Positions 32,624-45,000 of a stretch of 64,000 nt of DNA are shown here, in pieces. The notes below the pieces were generated by a model. It saw nothing but the letters and a program-made list of their open reading frames with translations. It had not been told where the DNA came from and searched no databases. Source of the stretch: Adiantum capillus-veneris (Eukaryota > Streptophyta > Polypodiopsida > Polypodiales > Pteridaceae); the NCBI GenBank assembly GCA_014529385.2, contig CM043942.1, positions 1,776,501 through 1,840,500 of the forward strand, in the 5' to 3' direction. Both the position numbers and the translations under genes were made by a program. Position 1 is the stretch's first letter. Every line of letters begins with the position of its first letter.

Positions 32624-35600
32624 GAAAATGAAATGAAATGTTATATTAACGTCTTCAAAAGGCCAGAGTGACCTATGAGACCAAACTGATACAAAAGTGG
32701 TGAATCTGTTACAATGTCTGAAAAGTGTGAAAGTGTGAAAATAAATGCGAAAAACTAAATACAAAGTATTAGATAAACTTCTTAGGAGCATTCTGGGTGT
32801 CTGGCTAGAATGCTTCTAATCCTTTGTTGTAGTCTCCTCCGGCGAAGTGTGCTTCTGTATCTCGGTCGTGGTCGTCTCGATTTCCTAAGCTCAGTCGCCA
32901 TGTCAATGAGGGTGCCTTTGGAATGAATGTAGGTATTTCTTTGTGCTCGCTGCTGGCCTCTTGCTTCTCCTTCCATTCCTGCTTCTCTCGATCCGAAGAA
33001 ATTTGTGATCTGCCTCTGAGGTTGTAGGGCTCTTTGTCTTCTCATTAGATTATCCCTGTGCCGATGTAGTTCCAGTAGGTACAGGCCTAGGCACCTTTGA
33101 TCTTGGTATTGCATGACTCTATCTAGAGGTCCAAAGCCTTCTTTAAATAGGCAATGGAGACGCCCACGTATCTCATAGTATACGGTGCAATGGGATATGT
33201 AGTGTAATTCTGTCTCCGGCTCCATTCCGCATAACTTGCAAATTCTGCTCTCAGGTGGGATTCCCCTAAATCTGCAAAATCCAATTTCCAGTTGGTGTGA
33301 GGATGTACGAATCTCACCAATAGCACATCTCAAACCATGAGACAGGTGGGTATCCATGTAGTTCGGGCGAATCACAAAACCATCTTCAAATAGCTGTAGG
33401 AAGTTTTCTTTGTAGTCGGCCATCTTCGCGCCCAATTCTTGTGTAGGGTCTACCCATGTCCTCTTAGTGTCCAACTGTATAAGATCCTGGCGGATGATTT
33501 TATTAATCTCCATTCGTGTGATTGCCAGTGATGGAGCCTCAAGAGAGTATTGGAAGGGGGGTAATCTTTCCATATTGAACCCGTGTCTCTGAAACCACGA
33601 AGACAATTGCGCATACCAGCATGATGTATCTCCTTTCATTGCTAACTGTCGAGAGGATTCGAGGGCCAATCTAGTATATCGGCAATTATTTGTATCCCAC
33701 AGACCATGTATAAAGGACACTGATCTGGTAAGAGCTTCAATTTCTATTGGAGGGGCAGCTAGTTCCGCTCGGATAATCGCGTGTGGTACGGAGGCCTTGG
33801 CTCTAATCATTCGGGAAATCATAGATACCAACGGTCTCTCCATTGACTTCCAATTATCCTGCTCCACAGATGGTCCCCAAATATGGACCCCATCAAGCAT
33901 AGCCGAAGCCACCAAGTATCAAAGAGCCAAAGTTTCGTTCGTGGTTCCTGAAACTGCACTTCTGAACACATCCTCTCCAACCCTCCCAAGGCCGCAGAGG
34001 CTCTGGACAATCTAGCCTCCGCTGCTTTCTTAAGAGTAAACTTCGGTCCTCTAAATACCACACCAAGGTATGTGTATGCATCTGTGTACTCTACTGTATC
34101 CTGGCCATATGCAAATGTAGGTGCCGATCTCCTAACCCACTGCGGTGCGGTGTTAAAACACCATAACTTTGGTTTTACCCAAACTCACCTACAGTCCGCT
34201 GTCCTCTGCGAATTTATGTAATGCATCTAACTGCCTCTGCATTCCATCTGGTGATTCTGCTATCAATACAATATCATCTGCATACAACAACAAAGGGATC
34301 CATGACCCTGCAAGTTGAGCACCTCTTTCAACCTCTCTATCAATGTAATCTAATACCTCATCTATATACATACCAAATAAAGTAGGGGACAGTGGGCATC
34401 CCTGCTTTACTCCAACGGTGGAATCAACAATGTCGGAATCCCCTTCTGGAGTACGTACATAACCAGTTACTGACCCATATAAGGCCATGATCCCCCAGAT
34501 AATCTCTTTGGGGACCCCTAACTCTTGCATTCTACGCATCAATCTAGCCCTTGGTACTGTATCAAAAGCTTTTCGAAAATCCACAAAGCAACAATACATC
34601 CTTCTCCCGCTTGCTCTTCCTTCCTCAATAATGGCTTTGAGCGTAAGAATATGATCTAGAGTGGAATAAACCCTCCTGAATCCAGCTTTAACTGTTGCCC
34701 TTATGCCCTCATTCTCTGCCCATCTACTCAATTTTTGTTCCAGAATGGATGCGTACAATAGGGCCAATGTGTGACCTACCATAATGGTACGGTAGTTCCC
34801 GGGGATCGTAGGATCCCCTGACTTGAAAATAGGTACGATAGTAGATAATTTCCAAGATTCAGGTAATCCTTCACACATGACTCGATTAAACAGACGAGCA
34901 AGGACTTCTGAAAGTAATTCCCTTGCATGGATCAGATGTTCTGCTACTAGACCCTCATGATCATATGCTCTTCTTGTCTTTATCATTTCAATGGCTTTTT
35001 CCACCATTTCGGTAGTAAAGAAAGTACTAGTAGCAGGGCATGGCTCTAGCGTATCTGGTAATGGAGGCTGTCCAGATACCATATATAATGATGTTACATA
35101 TTGACCCCAAATCTCAGGAGAAGTAATTGTCGGAGGTGATGAGTGCTCGTGAAATAAACGCCAGGCCTCATGTGAGTCCTGACTCAAGAAGAGCTGATAT
35201 AAATCCTTCTCCAGTTTGGCTAAAAGTGCCCTTTTCTTGCAACGTACTATACGCCAAAGAGCAATCCGAGACTGCTTATATGTGATGATCCCAAGTGTAA
35301 GCTCTTTCTGGACCTGGGTTCTCGTCTCTCTGCATTCCTCGTCGTACCAACTGTTTTGAGGCATGTTCCCAGATCCTCTCTTCTGATCAGGCTGAGTATG
35401 TGGGTATGCCTCTTGTGCTGCTCCATGTAGTATCTCTGTTAGCTGAGAAGTAATCTCCTCTACAGTATATACTGGCTCAGCTGCCCACATCCTATTATAG
35501 ATCTGTTCCACGTGGACTGAATTAGTCTCTGGTGTGAAAGTATATCTTGTGTGCGTCTTCTTCCTTTGTACTTGAGAGGCATTGTATTGGAAGGACATTG

Positions 35601-38298
35601 ATAAGGTCAAGAGAGCATGATCCACTGCAATCCCAACTGGTCAGGGTCCCACCTTAAAGTCCTCGATACTAGAAATAAAGCTTGGTGAAGTCATGACATA
35701 ATCCACTGTACTGGCCCCATGCCTGTGCGGGAAGCATGTGAATCCCCCAGATAAAGGGAAATTCTCTAGACCATTAAGTATGGCCAAACCATGTGTGTTG
35801 CCATCTCCATGAGATGTCTCCCATATTCAGTGTGTTCTTTATCCTGTGAGTTTCTAGTAAGCCCCTCCTGTGATAAATCCACTTCTCTGAGAATTTCCTC
35901 GGAAGTATCATAGAATACTGCTTGAGAGTTGGCCGTTCTGGCATTAAAGTCTCCTAAGAGAACGATGTCTCCATCTCTAGACTCCCATATGTCATTATTC
36001 AATATGGAGAAAGGGGATTGTCCTTTAGGTGAGGAGTAGACTAATGTACTTGGAGGGAAGTAGCATATAGCGATGTATAGAAATCTCCCTGTCTCGGCTC
36101 TCATTCTCACCCACATATACCTTGCTTGTTCATCTTTCCTGATAATCTGTAGTAGTGGTTTCAGCTCCTCTTTAAATAAGACTGCTACTCCTCCTGAACC
36201 CCGGCTACCTCGAAGAGATCTCTTGTCTTGTCGACCAGCTGTTTCCCATAAATACCCCTTCACATGTGGCATAAGCTGTCCCGGTATCTGGTGTGTCTCT
36301 GAGTAGAAAACTGTCTCTGTCCCTAAAGCTGTCTTCAAAGGCACCTACATCTAGCCTATATGATCCATTACAATTCCACGCCGCTATCCGGAGCGTCGCC
36401 CCATAGGTCTCGCACCGTCATGATGAGCGCTTTTCCAGAACCACTACTTTCCCTCCTCTATAAAAGGCGATTTTCCCCTTTTCTCTTGCTGCCCTGATCT
36501 CTGGCATCAACTCTTGCATGTGTGCCACTTGTGCCAATGTAAGTCATCTCCCAGGAAAATACCGGTTTTCTTAAGAGTTGGCCTCTTCTTTAGAAATTCT
36601 TTCCTTATTTCTATATTCGGGAACCGGAGAATAAGTACCCTATCCTTTACGTTTCCCTTCTCATCGATTCCTTTCTTGCCCACTCTCCATGCACTTGTGT
36701 GAGTAGGCTCTGTGATGCCCATGCGTTGTAGCAGTTCCCTCACTTCTTCATCTACATTCTCTTTGTCTTTGACCCCTGTGACCCGCACATGCAGAGCCTG
36801 ATTCTTCCTTTTCTGCTCTTCCTCAATGGTCATATTAATAATGGTGGAAGTAGGTGTGGTCTCAAGCATCTGGGCCTTCCCTTTCTTCGCATCCTCAATC
36901 CATTTCTCTGCTTCATCAACCTTTTCTTGTGTCTTAACAAGACGTTCCGCCCATGAAGATGCCCATTTCGATTTCTGTTCATCTCCTTCCCGTAGAGCTT
37001 TCATATGATCCTTCATGTCCTCGAGCTCCTTCAGCATCGAAGGTTGGTCGTCTCCCTTCTCCTTAGTTGCAGATTTGCAAGCCGCAAGTTCTCCTTTTAG
37101 CTCCTCGATTATTGCATCTTTTTCCTCCATGTGCTTTTCCATATTTGTTCTCCATGCTTCAAAACTTGCTACTGCCTCATCGTGTTTCTTTTGCATAACG
37201 CATTCTGTTACATTTACTTCGGCCTTGATTAGGTTTCGTAATTCCGTTTTCACGATGTGAATTTCCTCATTCTGTATCCCCCGGATCTCTCTCCTTAGTT
37301 CTCTCATCATGTCTCCATACATGGAGTTCGTGTAGCTCTCGGCGTTCGCGTGCATTTCCTTCCTGATGTCATCCCTCATATAGTTTAGCTCTGATCCCGG
37401 ATCTCTCTCCTTAGTTCTCTCATCATGTCTCCATACATGGAGTTCGTGTAGCTCTCGGCGTTCGCGTGCATTTCCTTCCTGATGTCATCCCTCATATAGT
37501 TTAGCTCTGATTTGAGCATCACCTGGACCTTCTCCATCAGTAGCTCATCATGTATCCTGGAGGTTTTCCCAACGCGTAAGGATCCTGGTGATAGTACAGT
37601 ATCTCTGTTTCTCCGTTTGAAAGTAGCCGTTGTTTTTTTTGGGGTGGTGTAGCTATCTACACCCGGCCCTTCCCCTTCGGTAGGCGGGTCCATCGAGCCC
37701 GAGCCCCAAATGTGGGATAGGGTGCTAGGGTACTAGGGTGAGGAACTGAGAGTATGGCAAACTTAACCAGTTTACCTTAAGGCCTTAAATCTCTTTAAAC
37801 TTGGACGCAAAGAGAAGGCTTAAAATCTTTTTAAGCTTAAAATTTACCTTAGGGCTTAAAATTGAAATAAACGTAAGGGATATTGACATTCTACACGTAG
37901 AACAGTTGGGGCGACTGCTGGACTTGCTACGCGTAGAACAGCTTGACGTGCTACGCGTAGGACTGCGCGGGACATCAGGGCAACGCGAGCCTCCAGTGCA
38001 CTTGCTATGCTACTGCTCACTCCCCAAATCTGCGTGCACTGCCTGCTGTAACCTTACTCCAATGCGTGCTGCTCCATGGCCTGCGTGCGCTGCCTGCCTG
38101 CCTGATGTTCAGAGATGGCGATGGGGCTGTTCACCAGCTCGTCACCTGCTCGCCAGCTGCTCACCTGCTCGCGCTGCCTGCTGTAACCACCTGCCTGCAC
38201 GTTTCTGCTCGCGAACAGCCACCTACGTGACCTAACCCTGCTTGCGACCTGACAGAGAGAGCAACAGAGACCTGCGTGCTGATATGCAGAGACCTACG

Positions 38299-38382
<84 letters not shown>

Positions 38383-38987
38383 CCGATGAGGGATCGGATG
38401 GAAACACAGAGATAACTGCAAATTTCACACTTTAACCTTCAAACACTAGAATAAAAGAGACAAAAGACAACACGTCGTGGCGTAATTCTGAGCCCAGACG
38501 CATTGGCCCCAAAGATTGGCGCCCCTATTGGTATTTCTTTACTATTGATGTGTAAGAGTACAACTTCCGTTGGGTCCAAATCTTCTAGATGCCTGAAAGA
38601 ATGGCCCTAGGGCACTTATAAAGAGTACAAGGGATGCTAACAGCAGAGCCACAAAAGCATCAAGTCAAAAGCACTTATTTGTAGAAGCAACTGGTATCAA
38701 AAGCTAGTGCTAAAAAAATTGCTAAGATTGGCCAACATAAAAGGCGGAAATCCGTACAATTCTGCCACGCCAACAGCCAGCGCGGAAATTCCGTACAATC
38801 TGCCACGTTAGTGTAAGGTGCAACGGAAGCGAATGATGTGTGCGGCTCAGGATGAGTGAACAGTAAGTGCTCAAGGTTCCTTTTACTTGGAGAAAGGGAG
38901 AGCCTTCCTCAACTTAATGAGAGTAAATGTGCAATGAACAAACACGGGAGTGGAATGCAAACTGTGAGTGTGTGTGCAAGAGAGTGC

Positions 38988-39023
<36 letters not shown>

Positions 39024-42000
39024 AGACGACACCAGATGGGGTCCCAAACCTCCCTCCAAGCGCCCCCCTCTCTATTGCTACAGAGGTATTTGCTTTAGAT
39101 AGCACAAAGTCTCGTACAATGCTTCTAGATAGTGTGGTACTTGATAATGACTATGTCGATGACAACGATGGAGACTACGACGATGACAACGAAGGTGTCG
39201 TCGTGAAGTCCGAGATCTGCGACGAAGGTGTTGTCGTCAAGATAGGGACTATGATGACGATGACGATGTCGACGACGACGATGGTGTTGATGACGACGAC
39301 GTCAAGGCTGAAAACTGAAAACTGGAAACGCTAGATGCTCTACTGGGGATCTGCTGCTATGGCGGTACTGCGGTCTGAATATGCAACTGCTTTACCGGAC
39401 TAGGGCTGAAATGCAAAAACGCTGGTTGATCTGGCTGAAATCTGAAAACGCCAGGCTGATCTGCTGAATTCTGAAAGCGCGAGTCTGATCTGCTGAGTCT
39501 GAAAACGCTAGGCTGATCTGGGTCGACGGGAAAACTGGCTAGGATCTGCAACCGGATGGGAGCGAGTTCTCGCGAGGCTAAGGGCTGAAAACTGAAAATG
39601 TTGGCTGAATTTGCAAACGTTAGGCTGATCTGCTGAGAAAATGAAACCGGCCCGTGGGGCAGTAGGCGTTGGCTTTCACCCGAAATTCTTTACTTTAGAC
39701 ACACACAGAGTACTTTGCAAAGGTAACCTGTAACGGGAAATTAACACTTGAATACACACATGGCTCGGAAGCTAGAATGCCCTGAGCAGACGCCGACAAC
39801 CTGTTAGGCCCCAAAATTGGCACCCCTTTCGGTATTTCTTTATTCTTTAACAGTGGGAATAAAACCTGTGATCTCCTACAAGCTGCCCCGCACAATCTAG
39901 GCTAAGAAACACCTATTCTGGCCCGATTTCGGCAACATAACTATACTAGGACGCTTCACGGTCAGTATCCCCACGCAATAGGTGACTTTCCCGACGCATA
40001 CGGACACTTTGCAAAACCTGGCGAGAATCTGCAGCACGCTGAATTCTCTGTTTCTGCCCCGAAAATGCGCCAATTCACCCGTACAGCGCTCCCCTCGCGT
40101 CCTTGAACCTCCTGGGGGTATTAGGGTCCATTTAGGGCCGAAACCCTAAACCTGCAAAAATACACAGCAGGCTGTAATTCCCTGTTTTGGGCTCCGTTTC
40201 GCGTGCCGGTCGCATCTGTAGCAAGACCTTGAGCTCCCGCACATGTAGGGCTACTAGCCCTTTGAATCGGACGAGATTTCTGACGTGAAACCTCTCCGAA
40301 TTCACCTGTACCTGCGGGGGATTAGCCGCTAGCTAATCCAATACCTGTGCAAGAGGCTCTTGCCTCGGCAATCGCGCATGAACCCACATAACTGTACATT
40401 GGTCAAATGAAAAGCCCACTAGTGGGGCATAACATACTGCTCGTAGGGGAGAGAGAGAGAAGTGCGTAGCGTGCAGGGCATCACTCCTGGCACCGCACTG
40501 TACATAAGGGAGAAAGGAAGCACTCCATAGCTCTTACCTTGTGACAGTTTGCAAAAAGAGCCTCCTCCCAGCTTAAATTTCAGCGCCAACTTTTCCTTTG
40601 TGAGGCAAGTGCACAGAAATGTGCCACTTGGCGCATTTACAAGCATTTTCCTGTTTCTGGTTCGCCGCTTAAAAATCTCCCAACTGATCGCCCAGTTGAC
40701 TTCGCGGCAGAGTTGTAAAATGTTCCCCTAGTCATACCGGAGGTAATGACGCGAACACATTTCGTGGCCCAAAATAGCAGTTCCCTAAATTTTAGGAGAT
40801 GATTCCGTTGGGCTCCCTATGGTCATCTGACCATCTATCCTCATTAAGACCGCATCCAAAAGTGCAATGTGTCCCAACTGTAGGATACTTTCTGTTGGCA
40901 GTCACACCTTGACTTTAGGCCTTTATTGAGTTCACTTCCTAGTATCCACCAACTTGTTAAGTGCGACGGGGGGACCTATATGATCTTGCTCTGAGCCTAG
41001 ACATCCTCTTACCATACGAATTCCAGTGCCGACCACTACCCATCTGCGGGTGAAACTACCGTTCACATTGGCCATACAATGTCCGACCGTTTGCTACTTC
41101 AAGAAGAGGGTCTCAAAAATAAAACAAAATCCCTTGGAAAGAAAACAACAACTAAAATTAGCAGTTGCCACGTCCTCGTGACATAGTTAACAGTTGCCAC
41201 GTCCCCGTGACATACCCCCCTCTTGAAATCGCAAACGTCCTCGATTGCATACCATATATACACGCCACTGATGATCTTGTGCTATTAACACTCTTTTATC
41301 ATCGCATGTATCCGCAAGAAAAGTCATAACACATAGATATAAATGACTTAATGAGGCCTTCATACTTTTGTCATTTCCATCTATTACACTAAATTCATAT
41401 GTACATTTGATGTACTAACTCTATCATTACCCCTCCTTTGCACACGTTGGGTTGGGGCATAAGTAGGCTGTAACCCAAAGGCTTCAAGGTAAAGCTGCAA
41501 TACATTTGGTGACTCTGACAGTTCATGCTCTTCCATCCACTTTGCATCCATAGGTGGATAGTTCTTCAACTTCACCAAATAGCGTCTTGCAACCTGTCCT
41601 TTAACTTTTCTGTCCTTATGTGCCAAAACTTGCTCAGGTACCAGGATCTCATCAAGTTCCTCAACTTCTGGCTGATCCTCGTCTGGCATATCTTCTGGAA
41701 CATCACCCACGAAGGGTCTTAGAAGACTCACGTGAAACGCATTATGAATCTTCCACGCATCAGGCAATTTCAACCTGTAAGCCACATCGCTGATCTTGTT
41801 AAGCACTTGAAAAGGCCCATAGTAACGCATGCTGAGCTTAGGAAATAGCCGTTCCTTGCCCTTCCATCTTCTTTAACCTTGCCTTTTCGAACCTTAAAAG
41901 AACCCAATCACCAGGTGATAATAGCAATTCACGACAATGACGATCAGCAACCTTTATCTGCTTTGCCTGAGTCTTCTCCAAGGCAACTTTGATGTTCTTA

Positions 42001-45000
42001 TACATCTCATCCATGTTCTCAACATATCGATCTGCCTCAAAGATCTTGTCCGTTGTATGCAAAATGGGAGGAACCTTTTTGCCGCCTTCAACAATCTCAA
42101 AAGGTGCTTTGCCAGTAGACGAATGCACCGTATTATTGTACGCATACTCAAGCATAGGCAAATACCGTTCCCACTTGCCCTTATTATCTGACACATAGCA
42201 TTTCAACAGATCTAAGACAGTAGAATTAGCCTCTTCTGACTGTCCATCAGTTTGTGGATGAAACGAAGACGAGAACTTGAGCGTAGTGCCCATGTTCTCA
42301 AACAATCCTCTCCATAACAAACTGGTCATGCAAGGATCACAATCACTGATAATCGATTGTGGCATATCATGGTACTTAAACACATTGTACATGAACAAGC
42401 GTGCCATCTGATCAGATTTTATCTTCTTCCTGACAGGGATAAAATGGGCCTACTTGCTGAACCTGCAGATAATGGTCCATATACCATCATTCCCTGTTGG
42501 CGTTCTTGGAAGATCAAAGATAAAGTCCATAGCAATGCTTTCCCATGGCTTATCCAGAATCGGCAGCGGTTGTAACAACCCTGGTGCCTTTTGCCTGTCA
42601 AATTTGATCTTTTGGCAAACTATGCATGCTCGCACAAAGGCATCCACATCTCTCCTCAAGGTAGGCCAATAGAAGAATGTCTCTACCGCTTTAACTGTTG
42701 CATCAATGCCACGATGCCCTGCATACGGTGGGACATGACTCTCTTCCATGACCTTATGTCGCAGTGGCCTAGTGACACAAAGTCTGCCATGCATCATCAT
42801 AAAACCATCTCTGAGGAGGTAGTGCTCGTGATGTTGCCCCTCTTGTATCTGTTCAAAGATCCTTGCAAAATCTTCATCAACAGTATACTGTTCCTTCATG
42901 TCATCTAACTCATGATGATAAGAAATTGACACAGCTGAAATTTGTGGCTTTCTTGATAAGGCATCAGCCACAACATTCTTCTTGCCTTCCACATGCATAA
43001 TCTGGAAGTGGAACATGGAAAGAATGTTTGCCCATCGCATATGCTTTTCGGATAACTTTGACTGTGTCAAGAAGTATCGCAAGGTCTGATGATCTGTTTG
43101 GACAACAAAATCAGCACCTAAGAGGTAGTGCTTCCAGCTAGAAAGCGCATGAATCACGGCCAAGAGCTCTTTCTCATAGACTTGCATAGTCCTCTTTGGC
43201 CCTTGCAAAATTCAGCTTTCATAAGCTACTACCCGTCCATCTTGCATTAGCACTGCTCCGATGCTACTGCCACACGCGTCACACTGGACCACAAATGACT
43301 TCCTGAGATCTAGCAAAACAATAACTGGATCTGAAGTCAACTTTTCCTTTAAGAGACTAAAAGCTGAAATCTCTTTCTGGGTCCATCTGAAAGTGACCTC
43401 TTTCTTTTGCAAAGCGTGAAGAGGCGATGCTATCTCTACAAAATTTTTGATAAACCTTCTATAGTAGGAACACAATCCCAAGAAGCTTCGCACATCGTGC
43501 ACAGTCTTCAAGTCTGGCCATGTCTTGATAGCTTCGACCTTTGCGGGATCCATTCTAACACCATCCTTTGAGACTATGTGGCCAAGAAAGTGGATCTCTT
43601 GGAGGACGAATTCACTTTTCTTAGGATTGACAAGTAACCTGTGACTGCACAGCTCTTTGAACACAATGGTCAAGTGACGCCTATGCTCCTCTTCATTCTT
43701 CGAATACACTATCATGTCATCGAAGAACGTCCCAACAAACTATTGATGCGAGCCGAAAATCCGGTCCATCATTCTGTTGAACGTGGCAGGAGCATTTGTT
43801 AGCCCAAACGGCATCACTAGAAACTCATAAAGACCAAATGTCGTCCTAAACGCAGTCTTGTGCACATCCTCTGGCTTTATACGAATCTGATGGTACCCAC
43901 TCTTAAGGTCTATCTTGCTGAAAAATGCAGCACCCTCTAAACGATCAAGAATATCATCAATTCTAGGAATAGGAAACCTATTCTTGATGGTATTCTTATC
44001 CAACGCATGGTAATCAATACACATGCGCCATGAGCCATCCTTCTTCTGCACTAGGAGCACAACGGAGCAAAAGGGTGAAGAACTATCCCCTTCTCTAATA
44101 ACTCCTCAACCTGGCCCATAATCTCTTTCTGCTACGCCACACTAACCTTGTAGGAAGGTCTATTTGGTGGGCTACACCCTAGCACCAAATCTATCCGATG
44201 GTCCTCAGGTGTCTCTGGTGGCAATTGCGACGGTAATGAATCAAAAAAACAGTCACTAAGCTTTTGCAAAAATGCTGACCTTTCTTTATCTAACACAGAT
44301 AAATTTGACAGATCACTATCTGAGACATCACGTGCAAAAATCAAGTACACAGAAAGATGATTCTTTATTACAGAAGTGATAGCAAAAGCAGATACAATAG
44401 GGACTGACTCTCCTTTAAGCTTTATATCCAAGATGTGAGTTTTGCCCCTATGCTATACAGTGATCTTTTTGTTGTAGGCATCCAAGACTCCATGCACTCA
44501 GAACATCCACGGGGTCCCCAACAAGGCGTCACAACCTTCCAGCGGCATGATGTAAAACTCTTCTGTGTCCACATACGACTAAATATGCGGATGCAGTTTT
44601 CCAATGATGGGAGTAACACACTCTGAGTAACCAGGACATGTCAACCCTGCCTCTGCTATATACCCCATTTCTTCAGCTCTGATGCCCAGCTTCATAGCTA
44701 ACTCTGGTGAGATAAAGTTGGCTATGGCACCTGGATCAAAGAAGATGAGTGCCATCTGATCCCTAACTTTACTCCATGCCCTGCATAACTCACTGGCATC
44801 TGTGCTGGGCCTGTCACCCACCATGTCTGGCACTAAACCTGTCGTGGGTTTAGGCTTCTTGCCTTTCTGGTCTTCTTTATCCTCTGAGTCAGCTGGCCTT
44901 TTCCTTTGTGGACAATTGATAGAAAAGTGACCAGGCTGCTCGCATATAAAGCATTTGTTCTCAGCCATTAGGACCTTCTTTTCCTCGAGCGACTTGCGCA

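Larger units (their letters stand above)
36418..37693 (-). pseudogene. LINE 2 ORF1 protein, disrupted
   Basis: Starts [15 protein letters not shown] long helical region follows, rich in Lys/Glu with heptad character ([18 protein letters not shown] ... [18 protein letters not shown]), then an RRM-like domain ([11 protein letters not shown] ... [16 protein letters not shown]) and the C-terminal domain ending [16 protein letters not shown] 116-bp tandem duplication (37280-37511) is not a multiple of three and splits the frame. A 1-nt deletion near 36548 shifts the C-terminus relative to LINE 3. It was presumably an RNA-binding chaperone of the LINE RNP. Confidence 0.82.
32621..38302 (-). mobile_element. 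LINE 2: near full-length L1-like LINE
   Basis: About 5.7 kb on the minus strand between two (GA)n tracts. Order: 5' leader (about 38302-37694) with three CTACGCGTAG-type palindromes, ORF1, UGA stop, ORF2 (endonuclease, RT, zinc-binding C-terminus), 3' UTR, stem-loop (32660-32674) and an (ATTTC)n-like end running into (TC)n. It is very similar to LINE 3 over its entire homologous length. Both reading frames carry frameshifts. Having the same microsatellite at both ends suggests insertion into a TC tract. Confidence 0.85.

Noticed and set aside
38161-38421. Ser-Leu repeat open frames over GA/TC tracts (also 15311, 17111, 32558, 49595, 54059)
   Set aside because: These are microsatellite translations; only the LINE-coding parts outside the tracts are meaningful.
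39340-39794. Asp-rich open frame at 38927-39334 (DDND repeats)
   Set aside because: It arises from GATGAC trinucleotide-like repeats within a decayed LTR, without a conserved domain.
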